Shown here: positions 53,636-63,030 of the stretch, one piece after another
How positions within the stretch are numbered: the first letter of the stretch is position 1
How the letters are laid out: each line of letters starts with the position of its first letter
The notes under the pieces: generated by a model
What the model was told of the DNA's origin: nothing
Database searches by the model: none
The model's input: the letters and a program-made list of their open reading frames with translations, nothing else
Translations under genes and position numbers: made by a program
Assembly: GCA_031363945.1 (NCBI GenBank)
Contig: JANLVJ010000041.1
Location: 33,310 to 97,309 of the forward strand
DNA: 64,000 bases
Direction of reading: 5' to 3'
Source: JANLVJ01 sp031363945
GTDB lineage: Bacteria > Bacteroidota > Bacteroidia > Sphingobacteriales > Sphingobacteriaceae

Positions 53636-56158
53636 TCAGGTGTTATTTGTTAAAGTCTTGGCTGCAGTTAGTCGTTTTTGCCATTTAAAAAGCTCAAACC
53701 ATATTACCGATAAACAGCCGATACCTATACTTATTAGTAGTTGCGACAAGTGTAACGGCTCGAAACCGAAGAATTTTGCTAATGGAACAACGTAAATTAA
53801 CGATGCTGAAATAAGCAGGGTGATCCCTATGATAACCAATACGAGGTTATTTTTATACCTGATGATTGTTAACACAGAATAAAAGAACGAACGATTCACA
53901 ACCGTCAGTAATATATTGGCAGCAATCAGACAAGTAAATACCATAGTACGAGTTAGCTGTTCATCAGCACCCTCACTTACGGCATACTGGTAGGTCGCCA
54001 ATGTTCCGATAGTTATCACGAGTCCTTGTAAGGTACTCGTGGTTAGTTCCTTCCAGTTAAAGAAAGTGGCAGTAAACGGACGTGGCTTTTGCAGCATGGT
54101 ATACTTTTCCATCGGCTCGTTTTCATAAATAATGGAACATGTTGGCCCCATGATCAATTCCAGAAAAATGATATGTACCGGCGAAAAAATATTCGGGTAA
54201 ATCCAGCCCAGGGCCAGCGGAATAAATACCGTTAATACAATGGGTATGTGAATGGATATTATATACTGTATTGCTTTCTTAAGATTTGCATAAATACGTC
54301 TGCCCATTGCTATGGCATCTACCATTTTTGAAAGATCATCTTCCAATAGGATTAGCGATGCTGCCTGTTTAGCAATCTCGGTCCCCTTTTTACCCATGGC
54401 TATACCAATGTGAGCAGCCTTTAGGGCAGGGCCGTCATTCACCCCATCACCTATCATGGCTACGATCTCTTTTTTAGCCTTTAATGCATTGATGATTTTC
54501 AATTTTGCATCCGGAAACATCCTGGTAAAAATATTTGTATCCTCAACCATTCTTTCCAATTCCTGCCCGTTCAGTTTCATCAGTTCATCGCCACTGATAG
54601 ATCGATCAAATTCATGAAAATCAATTTGACTCGCAATAGCTTTGGTAGTTTCGGTATTATCGCCTGTAATAATCTTAATCTTAATGCCCGCTTTGTAGAA
54701 ATCTTTCAATACTTGACTGATATTTTTCTTAGGAGGATCGTAAAACGCAACCAGCCCTTTAAATGTGAATTTTAATTCCTGCTGCGTAGCGGGGAAATCA
54801 TTACCCGGAGAATCGGCTTGGCCTACAGCCAATATCCGGTAACCATCAGCAGCTAATACCTCAATCGCTCCCACAATTTGCTTTTTCTCCTCACTGCTTA
54901 AATTGCCGATGGCAATCAGTGCTTCGGGTGCACCTTTAGCCGCAATAATACGTTTCCCCATCTTATTTTCAAATAAATGGGTCATCATAGGCGGTTTACC
55001 ACCTAAGGGGTATTCATGTAGCATATGATGACCCGGCCTTTCATCGGAAGTGGAAATTTTTGTATACGCCGCGTGCAGTGCAATTTCCATGGGGTCAAAT
55101 GGTTTCGGTTCACTCGCCCACATGGCCAGCGTGATCAATTCCTTTTCAAATTCTCCAAGTGTGCCTTCAGTATCTGAAATTTGATTTTGTGACAAGGTAT
55201 AAACCTTTGCCAGACTCATTTTATTTTCTGTTAGTGTGCCGGTTTTATCTATACATATTACAGATGCGCTGCCGAGTGTTTCAACCGTTTTCATCTGTTT
55301 GACAACAATGCCCATTTTCATCAACCGCCATGCACCCAGCGCCATAAAAGTGGTGAATGCCACAGGGATCTCTTCGGGCAGGATACTCATGGCGAGTGTA
55401 AGTGCTTTGATCAGGCTATCCAGAATATTAAATGAGTGAAAATAATTGATACCCCAAACGATAAGAAATACAATACCACCGGCGATCACCATTTTTTTTA
55501 CAAAATTGTTGATCTGTAATTCCAGTGGTGTTTTTTCTGCACTGATTGATTCAAGGCTTTTGCCAATCTTACCCAACCGGGTTTGATTTCCAATGGCCGT
55601 TATGGTGGCTATTGCCAGTCCGCTTACTACCGTTGTCCCATGAAAAATTAAGTTGTCAGTAGCAGCTTTGTCTTTATAAACGGCTAAAGATTCGCCAGTG
55701 AGGATACTTTCGTTTACAGAAAAATCGTTCGATTGAACTATAATACCATCAGCAGTAATAGAAGTGCCTTCTTCAATCATTAAGCTGTCGCCAATCACCA
55801 GGTCGTCACTTTTTATTTCTTCAACTTTTCCATTCCTGATCACTTTACAAAAAGGCTGGGAAAAATACTTAAGCTTTTCAAGCGCATTACGGCTGCGGGA
55901 ATCCTGGTATAAAGAAATTCCGGCAACCAATACAATTGCTGATGCGAGAAAAATACCATCGCCCGTTTTGCCACTAACAAAATAGATACACGAAGTAACG
56001 AGTAACAAAAGCACCATCGGTTCTTTGATCAGACTTTTAATTGCATCAATAAATCCGTTTTCTTTTTTATAATTCAATATATTTTGACCGTATTTCTCCC
56101 TGGCATCGGTTACCTGTGCTGTAGTCAGTCCTTGTATATCAAGATTATTTAAAGGCAT
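53636..56158 (-). CDS. Cation-transporting P-type ATPase (calcium-type, P2)
   Basis: The 840-residue inner-membrane pump has an N-terminal cation-ATPase domain (LTTAQVTDAREKYGQN), the actuator loop ILTGES, the ion-binding M4 motif ILPEEIP, phosphorylation site DKTGTLT (D304) and hinge MIGDGVNDGPALKAAHIGIAMG. C-terminal membrane segments include the family-typical LELIMGPTCSIIYENEPME. The set fits bacterial P2-type ATPases annotated as Ca2+ pumps; the ion is not proven. Related pumps often sit beside universal stress proteins and AdhP in stress regions, as here. Confidence 0.92.
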   Translation of the reverse strand: MPLNNLDIQGLTTAQVTDAREKYGQNILNYKKENGFIDAIKSLIKEPMVLLLLVTSCIYFVSGKTGDGIFLASAIVLVAGISLYQDSRSRNALEKLKYFSQPFCKVIRNGKVEEIKSDDLVIGDSLMIEEGTSITADGIIVQSNDFSVNESILTGESLAVYKDKAATDNLIFHGTTVVSGLAIATITAIGNQTRLGKIGKSLESISAEKTPLELQINNFVKKMVIAGGIVFLIVWGINYFHSFNILDSLIKALTLAMSILPEEIPVAFTTFMALGAWRLMKMGIVVKQMKTVETLGSASVICIDKTGTLTENKMSLAKVYTLSQNQISDTEGTLGEFEKELITLAMWASEPKPFDPMEIALHAAYTKISTSDERPGHHMLHEYPLGGKPPMMTHLFENKMGKRIIAAKGAPEALIAIGNLSSEEKKQIVGAIEVLAADGYRILAVGQADSPGNDFPATQQELKFTFKGLVAFYDPPKKNISQVLKDFYKAGIKIKIITGDNTETTKAIASQIDFHEFDRSISGDELMKLNGQELERMVEDTNIFTRMFPDAKLKIINALKAKKEIVAMIGDGVNDGPALKAAHIGIAMGKKGTEIAKQAASLILLEDDLSKMVDAIAMGRRIYANLKKAIQYIISIHIPIVLTVFIPLALGWIYPNIFSPVHIIFLELIMGPTCSIIYENEPMEKYTMLQKPRPFTATFFNWKELTTSTLQGLVITIGTLATYQYAVSEGADEQLTRTMVFTCLIAANILLTVVNRSFFYSVLTIIRYKNNLVLVIIGITLLISASLIYVVPLAKFFGFEPLHLSQLLISIGIGCLSVIWFELFKWQKRLTAAKTLTNNT

Positions 56159-56348
56159 TTTAATTTTATAAGAATAGTTGATTTCAGAGATTAATACACT
56201 CAGTTACATGGTCGCAGGGATAATTATTAGTGTAGTTCGATAGCTTAATACTTCTTGAGTCAAACACAAATCTATTTACTGATCACTCACCTGCCGAATC
56301 TTCGACTCTTTATTAAGTGCGTTTGTTTTGACTTAAAGGATAAGGAGA

Positions 56349-56519
56349 AAAAGCAACACCACACTGATCGCGGCTTATAATATTTTAATTATTTCCGCTA
56401 TTGGTGCCGGTGTCGGGTATATAACCGGTGAAGGTGCTTAAGAAACTGTTAAGCATACACAGGGAATTTCTAGAAATATAATTGAAGAACATGCTGATAT
56501 CAATAACCACTTTCAATAA
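56349..56519 (+). pseudogene. Remnant of a small membrane protein with one nonsense codon
   Basis: An open stretch without start codon reads IAAYNILIISAIGAGVGYIT then GEGA, a TAA at 56439-56441, then ETVKHTQGISRNIIEEH and onwards to a TAA. The phrase GE.AEETV.....G.S...IE.H is that of short conserved membrane proteins of Bacteroidota (DUF2231-like wording), and a single GAA-to-TAA change would restore it. The 5' part is missing. The rest of the 56159-56617 gap contains nothing recognisable. Confidence 0.5.
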
Positions 56520-56617
56520 CTTAATTAAATCATTTTTAAAACTCTCATTGCTATCGTTTGAAAGCTTATTGACCGGTCACTTTGTCAAGGAATTCCCTGG
56601 TCAATCTGCCTGGAATT

Positions 56618-57643
56618 TCAAATTTCCAACACTATCCGGCCGCTGATGTCACCTTTTTTCATATCATTAAATACGGTATTAATGTCTTCGAGCTTAGCGG
56701 CATGGACTGTTGTTTTTACTTTACCCTCTAAAGCAAATGAAATCGCTTCCTTCATATCCTTCCGTGTGCCCACTATGGAACCCCTGATAGTAGTGCCGTT
56801 AATTACCGTATCAAAAATGGAAAGGTCAAAACTTCCGGTAGGTAATCCAGTTAGTGACAGCACACCTTTACGGCGTAGCGCCGAAAGGCCTTGCTTAAAA
56901 GCAATGGGTGACGGTGCGGTGACCAGTACGCCGTGCATGCCGCCGGTTTCTTTTTTTAGAAAAGCACCCGGGTCTTGTTCTTTCGCATTCACAACAAGGT
57001 CGGCACCAAGGCTTTTTGCCAGCGCCAGTTTATCATCAGCAATATCAATGGCTGCTACATGCAATCCCATAGCTTTAGCATACTGTACTGCCAGGTGGCC
57101 CAGGCCGCCAATACCGGAAATAGCCACCCATTCTCCCGGTTTTGTATCGGTTTGTTTCAATCCTTTATAAACGGTTACTCCGGCGCAAATAATAGGAGCC
57201 ATTTCCGTAAAATTGATATTTGGAGGGAAATGTGCTACATAACCCGCGTCTGCTACTACATACTCAGCAAAGCCGCCATCAACGCTGTAACCCCCATTCT
57301 GTTGTGTTTCGCAAAGTGTTTCCCATCCGGTATAACAGTAATCACAGTGGCCACAAGCACTATATAACCAAGGCACCCCTACAACATCACCTTCTTTAAT
57401 ATCCCTTACACCAGATCCAAGGGCAACCACGTAGCCCAACGCCTCATGACCTGGTATCAAAGGCATCTTTGGTTTAGCTGGCCAATCGCCCAGGCAGGCA
57501 TGGAGATCGGTATGGCAAACACCACAAGCGATCACTTTAACCAGTATCTGGTTTTCGCCGGGTTCTTTAACCGGCATTTCTTCGATATGCAAAGGCTGTC
57601 CAAATACATGGATAACTGCAGCTTTCATTGTTTTTGGGATCAT
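56618..57643 (-). CDS. adhP: Zinc-dependent alcohol dehydrogenase AdhP
   Basis: The 341-residue medium-chain dehydrogenase oxidises primary alcohols or reduces aldehydes with NAD. Catalytic zinc ligands are in CGVCHTDLHACLGDWP and the GHEALGYV motif, the structural zinc is held by CGHCDYCYTGWETLC, and the cofactor loop is ISGIGGLGHLAVQYAKAMG. Wording throughout is that of the AdhP/AdhT family. A conserved 19-bp motif lies 95-113 bases upstream. An alternative ATG five codons downstream is possible. Confidence 0.95.
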   Translation of the reverse strand: MIPKTMKAAVIHVFGQPLHIEEMPVKEPGENQILVKVIACGVCHTDLHACLGDWPAKPKMPLIPGHEALGYVVALGSGVRDIKEGDVVGVPWLYSACGHCDYCYTGWETLCETQQNGGYSVDGGFAEYVVADAGYVAHFPPNINFTEMAPIICAGVTVYKGLKQTDTKPGEWVAISGIGGLGHLAVQYAKAMGLHVAAIDIADDKLALAKSLGADLVVNAKEQDPGAFLKKETGGMHGVLVTAPSPIAFKQGLSALRRKGVLSLTGLPTGSFDLSIFDTVINGTTIRGSIVGTRKDMKEAISFALEGKVKTTVHAAKLEDINTVFNDMKKGDISGRIVLEI

Positions 57644-57737
57644 AGAATTTTATGGAATAAATGGGTATAAAGAAGATTTGTTAGAGCAAAGGTGGGCATA
57701 CTCGTGTCAACCGGTGTTACACAAATTCCTGAATAAA

Positions 57738-57756
57738 TTACATTATTCACATATTA
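57738..57756 (-). promoter_or_regulatory. Stress-region motif, adhP copy
   Basis: On the minus strand TAATATGTGAATAATGTAA matches 16 of 19 bases of the motif upstream of the universal stress protein gene. It lies 95-113 bases before the adhP ATG and points towards it. Confidence 0.5.
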
Positions 57757-57816
57757 GAGAATGAAGATTTAACAAGAGTATGTTTATGGAATTAAGATAA
57801 TTGATTGACTAATTTT

Positions 57817-58986
57817 TTATACTGTGACACCGCAAAAAAAAGGTGTTGTTCTGTCCTCGACACATTTTACTGCATAAAGATACATGGCTGCACTCCATGT
57901 TTGCCAGTCTTGTCCCATGACTTTGCCGTCTTGCGCTTTCAGCCATTCATTGAAACCGTATGGCAGTTTTTTTTCATTGGCGTTTTTATTCAACCGGGTT
58001 AAAATCATTAACTTTTTTTCAGCCAGGTCGTATTGTTTTGCAGCAACAAGTGCAGCTACATAAAAGCCGCAAATGAATGGCCAAATGCCCCCGTTATGGT
58101 AATTACCGGGCAGGTTAAATAGCTCGTATCTAGGGTGCCAGTCTGTATCACCAGGCAAAGTAAAAGGGAAAAAATTCGGGGGCAATTCCACGGCAAGGTC
58201 ACCCTTCGCAATCATATTTTGACATTCCTCTTCGATCCAAACAATGATTTCATTCGCCTGCGAAAAATTTACTAAGCCAGATAATATGGCTAAGCTGTTT
58301 CCCAGTAAATCAAACTTGTCGCTACTAAATATTTTATATGACCAGAAAGCATAATAGGGCTTCTTTCTCTCCGCAAGCCCTTCATGAATATGATGTGGTA
58401 TAAAACCACCGTCAATCGTAAATTTATTAATCTGATTTTTAAGTTCAGCCGCCCTCTCGGTTTTTCCAAGCAAAAGCAAACCAGCATAAACTAATACATT
58501 CACATAAAGGCCGTAGCCCAATACCCACTGTTCATCGCGCCAGTCGCTGGTAGGCTGTTGCGCAACCAGGAACCTGTCGTCGGGGCTTTGGTACTCCATC
58601 CATTGCAAAGATTTAACTACAGCTTCTTTTAAAAAATCAGATTCTGCAGTCAGCTTCCTAATGATGCCAACACCCAGTAAAAATAAGGGTGTGGTATCAC
58701 TTGCTCCGCGGTCATCATTATCGTGAACAAGCGATGAAATATGACCATGCAGGGTTTGGTTTTTTGCTAAGGTTTCCAACACCTTTTTGAAAGTTGCTAT
58801 TAGCTCCAAATCTCCTGTTACAGCTATACCAAGAACCGAAATCATCAGGTCCCTGGTATAAGGTTCAGGGTAGCCCCAGCCGGCAGTACGCGGAAGCCCA
58901 TCAAAAGGACCGTGCGCATTATGACGCAATACTTCAATAGCCGCAATCCGGGTCTTTTCTATCTCTTCCCAATCAGCAGTTTCCAT
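57817..58986 (-). CDS. (alpha/alpha)6-barrel glycoside hydrolase, GH100-like
   Basis: The 389-residue cytosolic protein has the pattern of six-hairpin glycosidases: WGYPEPYTRDLMIS near residue 37, TSDWRDEQWVLGYGLYVNVLVYAG in the middle, GNYHNGGIWPFICGF near residue 295 and KVMGQDWQTWSAAMYLYAV near the end. The paired Asp and the HNGGxWP motif resemble alkaline/neutral invertases (GH100) and amylo-alpha-1,6-glucosidases. Sucrose or a glucoside is a reasonable guess for the substrate. It is the last gene of the operon PIG-L - glycosyltransferase - glycosidase, 13 bases after the glycosyltransferase. Confidence 0.75.
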   Translation of the reverse strand: METADWEEIEKTRIAAIEVLRHNAHGPFDGLPRTAGWGYPEPYTRDLMISVLGIAVTGDLELIATFKKVLETLAKNQTLHGHISSLVHDNDDRGASDTTPLFLLGVGIIRKLTAESDFLKEAVVKSLQWMEYQSPDDRFLVAQQPTSDWRDEQWVLGYGLYVNVLVYAGLLLLGKTERAAELKNQINKFTIDGGFIPHHIHEGLAERKKPYYAFWSYKIFSSDKFDLLGNSLAILSGLVNFSQANEIIVWIEEECQNMIAKGDLAVELPPNFFPFTLPGDTDWHPRYELFNLPGNYHNGGIWPFICGFYVAALVAAKQYDLAEKKLMILTRLNKNANEKKLPYGFNEWLKAQDGKVMGQDWQTWSAAMYLYAVKCVEDRTTPFFCGVTV

Positions 58987-58999
58987 ATCTTGTTTGTTT

Positions 59000-60136
59000 T
59001 TATCGGATTTTTTTATCCACTAACTCCATGAATTTTTTTGCCACTAACCTATAATCAAAATTTGCAAGTACTCTTTTTCTGCCGGCTTTACCCATTTTTT
59101 GGCATAAGGAAGGATCATTCATTAGTTGTACCAAGTATTTTGATATATCATTCACGTCAGCCCTATAATCAATTGTTCTTGGCACATCAAAAACCACGGT
59201 TCGCTTTTCCAATAATCCGCATTCATCACCTATGGTTACCTCATTCTTAACGATATGTTGTGCTATACCAGCAAGTAATGCCGTTTCGCCGTCAACTAAA
59301 GTATCCAGCATACCCATAGCATTGATACCTATTACAGGCTTTTCACAGGCGCCTGCTTCCACCTGGGGCATCCCGAAGCCTTCCAGGCGCGAAGGGCCCG
59401 CATAAATATCACAGGCACCCAGAAGGTATGGCATAAAATCTCTTGAGGTAATACTTGTGGCATAGATCACCTTTTTATCGATACCCAAATCTTTTGCCAA
59501 TTGCATATCTTCTTGATTTTGCTGTGAAGTTCGGGGCTGCGGCCATGTTTTACAAACGTATCTCCAATCCGGTACCTGGTCGCCGATGCGGGCCAGTGCC
59601 TGCATCACTTCCCGTGCGCCTTTGGATGCTGCATCGCCACCAACGGTAAGGATCATTAATTGTCCGGGTTCAATGCCCAGAGAATCCCTTACCGCTAAAA
59701 CCTTAGGATCATTTTTGGGGTAAGATTTAAAAGTATCTGTATTACATCCCACCGGCAACACTTCAATATTATCCGCTTTTATTCCATCACGGACATACAT
59801 TTCCTTAACCCAGTTAGAGGTTACCAAAATAAGCGGAAGCTTATTAAGCACGTCCTGGTAATTGGCGATATAACCGTCGGCCACTAACCAGGGAACAGGC
59901 TGAATCTGGAATTTTTGAGGATGAAGTATTAAATGCGGTGTGTGGCCCCAATAACCAATTCCAACTGCTACATCTGGTTTAAACCATCGGTAATACCATT
60001 CCTTTTCCAAATCGGATTCATAATGAACTGAATGAACATCGACACCCATTTCCAGAAGCCCTTTGTAAAGTAAACTTCCCTGGGTTGCCAGCCCGCCGGG
60101 TGAAGCCGGGTAATCATACAATAAAAGTACCTTCAT
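59000..60136 (-). CDS. GT4-type glycosyltransferase
   Basis: The 378-residue GT-B enzyme starts MKVLLLYDYPASPGGLATQG, with the donor-site motifs ILTVGGDAASKGAREVMQAL and AGPSRLEGFGMPQVEAGACEKPV (E-x7-E type). The ATG at 60136 overlaps the stop of the PIG-L gene (ATGA); the frame's earlier start lies inside that gene and was rejected. With a PIG-L deacetylase and a glycosidase in one operon it may build or turn over a small glycoside, as in mycothiol- or bacillithiol-like routes. That is inference. Confidence 0.9.
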   Translation of the reverse strand: MKVLLLYDYPASPGGLATQGSLLYKGLLEMGVDVHSVHYESDLEKEWYYRWFKPDVAVGIGYWGHTPHLILHPQKFQIQPVPWLVADGYIANYQDVLNKLPLILVTSNWVKEMYVRDGIKADNIEVLPVGCNTDTFKSYPKNDPKVLAVRDSLGIEPGQLMILTVGGDAASKGAREVMQALARIGDQVPDWRYVCKTWPQPRTSQQNQEDMQLAKDLGIDKKVIYATSITSRDFMPYLLGACDIYAGPSRLEGFGMPQVEAGACEKPVIGINAMGMLDTLVDGETALLAGIAQHIVKNEVTIGDECGLLEKRTVVFDVPRTIDYRADVNDISKYLVQLMNDPSLCQKMGKAGRKRVLANFDYRLVAKKFMELVDKKIR

Positions 60137-60777
60137 GATGATGTTCCCTTTTTGGCTAACCAATTTTTTGCTTGCTGAGGATTTGAAAAATGCCAAAACG
60201 CCTCATCGCGAGGCGTTGTTTCGGCTTCCCAGCTGTTTTTATCAAATCCATAAGTTTGTGTGATGATGTTGTATTTCAATTCCCAAAGTTTTTGGGGAAG
60301 ATGCCAACAAGAACTAGCCTGCGTTTCAGCTTTAGGATAATAGGCTTTATTACCATCTTCATAAGCAAATGTCCAAAGTGCAACTGTCATTAATTTACAT
60401 TCTCCCCATAAATTAATTACTGCTTTACTTACCTCCTCATGCCTGAGGTGTCTGGTATACTCGCCATCGGGGTTGTGTGTAATAATCAGGTCGAAATGAA
60501 TGCCAGGGGTTAACCGGAGTATTTCTTGCTGTACTTCATTATCCTGAAGAGGTTTTTGTTCCGGTCCGTCATCGAGATCACCCATTATACCGGTGGCTCC
60601 CAAAAGAGCTAAAGCCTTATAAAATTTCGGTGCCCGGTGAGGGTCACTTTTCCTGCAAAGGCAAATAACAAACCATTGCCATTTCGGTTCACTAAGCATA
60701 ATGCCGCCTGCCCATAGCGTTTCATCGTCGGGATGGGCTACAATGAGCACCACTATTTTTCCTTTTTTCGACTCCAT
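60133..60777 (-). CDS. PIG-L/LmbE family deacetylase
   Basis: The 214-residue zinc-dependent N-deacetylase has the metal motif AHPDDE (residues 14-19) and the histidine region HNPDGEYTRHLRHEE (about 115-129). The family removes acetyl groups from N-acetylglucosamine-containing substrates such as GlcNAc-inositol or GlcNAc-malate. It is the first gene of the three-gene operon. The 285 bases upstream hold no certain gene. Confidence 0.9.
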   Translation of the reverse strand: MESKKGKIVVLIVAHPDDETLWAGGIMLSEPKWQWFVICLCRKSDPHRAPKFYKALALLGATGIMGDLDDGPEQKPLQDNEVQQEILRLTPGIHFDLIITHNPDGEYTRHLRHEEVSKAVINLWGECKLMTVALWTFAYEDGNKAYYPKAETQASSCWHLPQKLWELKYNIITQTYGFDKNSWEAETTPRDEAFWHFSNPQQAKNWLAKKGTSS

Positions 60778-61062
60778 TTTTAAAATTCAAAATGAAACTA
60801 TTTATGGTTAGCCTAAAATGCAGGCCTTAATTACGTTGAATAATAGGTCACATTTAAAGTTCATGTTTAGTTTTTGCTATCTTAAAACTACAGTTTCACG
60901 AAAAATTCATGACCTCGAATAATATATGAGCTCTTCTTTCCGGGAAATACGCCCTTACGCATCGGATTATCTCTTACTTTACCATGGAATAAGCAGATCA
61001 GAAATTGTCTTCCTTTTCTATCATGGTGCAAATTTATAAAGGTGAGAAACAAGTAAATCACT

Positions 61063-61869
61063 TTAATTCACTTTGCTTATTTTATGGTAAATCCACTTTT
61101 TAGCATTTTCACCGTCGATAACATAACCGATAACTACCAATAACATCCAGCTATAAAGCCTTAACGGTATTTTATCGAATCCAAATTTCGGGGACAAAGG
61201 CGTCAGAGGCAAAATTAATGCCACTACCAGAATAAAAGCCGCGACAGCTGATAAAAACTTTCCCGGTAAGCTTTTAAAAAAATACAGCCTGGTAGGCACT
61301 ACTAAAACAATCAGGATAGCAGATATAACAGGTTCTATGAACCAGCCCGTTTGAAATACTTTTTCCTGGACATGCAATAACAATATCCCAAAAGTAACGT
61401 AATCAAAAACAGAACTAAACAAACCGAATGCAAGCATGAAACGCCTGATAAAAAGCATATCCCAATGTTGCGGCGATTGTATATTGATATTATCTACCTA
61501 TCTGTAGAATTAGCCATTTCGGGGAAATCGGTTAGCAGGTCTGTTAAAAGAATCTGTTTGGGCAATAATGGTAAAAACAAAGATGCTCCATCTATACTGA
61601 ATATATTACCACAATTGGCGCTGGTGGCCATAAAATATATTTCATGGTATTGGTAGATGTGCGGCGACCCTCAACAATTCTTTTAGTCAATACATCCAGG
61701 TCCTGAGAATAGCAGAATAATTAGAATCAGCTTTAAGGGTATTTGAACCGTATTCTTTCAAATTTTTTCCGCTTCATAATCCTGCAATTCGTCCTTACCT
61801 GTAACCAGCATTTTGAAGGCCTGTATACTTACTAAATTGCCAAGAGGTTTTAAACTGATCCGTTTCCAT
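61063..61869 (-). pseudogene. mgtA: Decayed magnesium-transporting P-type ATPase, centre deleted
   Basis: Reading the minus strand across frames recovers both ends of an MgtA-type pump. The N-terminus begins METDQFKTSWQFS (ATG at 61869), then FKMLVTGKDELQDYEAEKI, then LKEYGSNTLKADSNYSAIL (61705-61761) in shifted frames. At about 61700 it jumps to the C-terminal part: LTKRIVEGRRTSTNTMKY, MATSANCGNIFSIDGASLFL, PKQILLTDLLTDFPEMANS, a TAG, then VDNINIQSPQHWDMLFIRRF and the final membrane segments to 61063. The actuator, phosphorylation and nucleotide domains (about 600 residues) are gone and at least four frame breaks exist. The 131-residue open frame at 61063-61458 is therefore a fragment, not a gene. 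Confidence 0.8.
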
Positions 61870-61929
61870 TGCGTTTAATGATTGGTAAAGGAAATAGATA
61901 GCAGTTTATGGAGATAAAAAAGTGGCAAA

Positions 61930-62790
61930 TCATAATTTTTCCGGGAAAACCAATAACGGGATTGTTATTTGCCCGGCAATTTTTTGAGTTTGGCTTCCCC
62001 TGAAAAGACTATCGATAAACGTATGGGAACGATGCATCATCGCAAGAATATCTATGTCAAGGTTGTCGCAAAGCCACGCTAAACCCGATTGCGCCCCATT
62101 ACTTTTATACATCTTATATTTTATTTTTAAAAAGTTAACCTTTGAAGGAAGTTCACGCACAAATTGCTTAATCAATTGCTCAAATTCTGGTGACTTATCT
62201 TCATTTTCATAAATATGTGTTAGTAATATTTCTGCATCGAGTGGCCTTGCCAATTCCGATAACACAGCAATTGATTTAATATCTTCTTCCTGATTTTTAA
62301 AGTCAGTGGCAAAGGCTATTTTCTTTACCGGAGATAGTTTGGCAGCGGGCGGGATTAGTAATAAGGGGCTGTTAACGATATCAATCATACTTCTGCTATG
62401 GTTTCCTAATAGCAAAGTTGTTAGCCCACTACTGCCATGTGTCCCGATGATAACTAGATCGATTTTTTTATCGGAAATGATTTGATTGACTACATCCGTC
62501 AGGATACCTGTTTGATTCAGATAACTGATTGCCGGTTGAAATCCTGTTTTATTTCTACTTTTTTCAATAAAAGACTTCAGTTTAACCAATTCTTCGGTGC
62601 TATCTTTCATTAACGTGTCAGATTCTTCAAGGGGCCATGATACCAGGCCGGCCTGTGGTGCTTCCGCAGGAATTATGACGGCGTTGAATAAAACAATATC
62701 CGATTTTATCTGCCTGGCTAAGTCATAGCCATATCTGATTGCGTGGTTTGCAGTTTCCGAAAAGTCAGTTGGAAATAATATTGTTTTCAT
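61930..62790 (-). CDS. Tandem universal stress protein
   Basis: The 286-residue protein consists of two UspA domains. The first (about 1-147) begins KTILFPTDFSETANHAI and ends with the ATP-binding GTHGSSGLTTLLLGNHS, close to G-2x-G-9x-G-N/S. The second (about 155-286) begins KKIAFATDFKNQEEDIKSI and has a degenerate nucleotide loop (MHRSHTFIDSLFRGSQTQ). Such proteins are induced by hypoxia, starvation and envelope stress. A 19-bp motif shared with adhP lies 121-139 bases before the ATG. Confidence 0.92.
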   Translation of the reverse strand: MKTILFPTDFSETANHAIRYGYDLARQIKSDIVLFNAVIIPAEAPQAGLVSWPLEESDTLMKDSTEELVKLKSFIEKSRNKTGFQPAISYLNQTGILTDVVNQIISDKKIDLVIIGTHGSSGLTTLLLGNHSRSMIDIVNSPLLLIPPAAKLSPVKKIAFATDFKNQEEDIKSIAVLSELARPLDAEILLTHIYENEDKSPEFEQLIKQFVRELPSKVNFLKIKYKMYKSNGAQSGLAWLCDNLDIDILAMMHRSHTFIDSLFRGSQTQKIAGQITIPLLVFPEKL

Positions 62791-62910
62791 TTTATCTGAA
62801 TATCAATGTCCTTAAAAAAAATGGTTAACTGACCTGTTAAAATTATAATCCTAATCTGACTAAATATAACAATAGCTATAGTAGACTTATTATATAACTA
62901 TGGGAATAGC

Positions 62911-62929
62911 TTACATCATTCACACATTT
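62911..62929 (-). promoter_or_regulatory. Stress-region motif, universal stress protein copy
   Basis: On the minus strand AAATGTGTGAATGATGTAA points towards the universal stress protein gene. An identical 19-mer stands on the plus strand at 63945-63963. Confidence 0.55.
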
Positions 62930-62977
62930 CTGGAATAAGCATAAGGCATTTAACACGCCAAGGGCATAATTCATTCC

Positions 62978-62994
62978 ATGTATGAATCATGTAA
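62978..62994 (+). promoter_or_regulatory. Stress-region motif, dps-remnant copy
   Basis: ATGTATGAATCATGTAA matches the motif at 15 of 17 bases and points towards the decayed dps gene, whose first recognisable ATG is 37 bases downstream. The following GTAATTTATT is also shared with the adhP copy. Confidence 0.45.
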
Positions 62995-63030
62995 TTTATT
63001 TATAGAATTCAGTTCTGTTTGGTATGCCAA

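Noticed and set aside
60888..61031. Minus-strand 47-codon frame starting at TTG within TAAATTTG
   Set aside because: The wording is protein-like (ICLFHGKVRDNPMRKG) and a -7 box overlaps the start, but there is no family match, no ATG and the region is full of decayed genes.
61063..61458. Small 131-residue membrane protein gene
   Set aside because: The sequence is the C-terminal end of an MgtA-type ATPase whose other parts lie in shifted frames directly upstream.
61465..61656. 63-residue plus-strand open frame
   Set aside because: It lies antisense to the recognisable mgtA remnant and has no protein-like features of its own.
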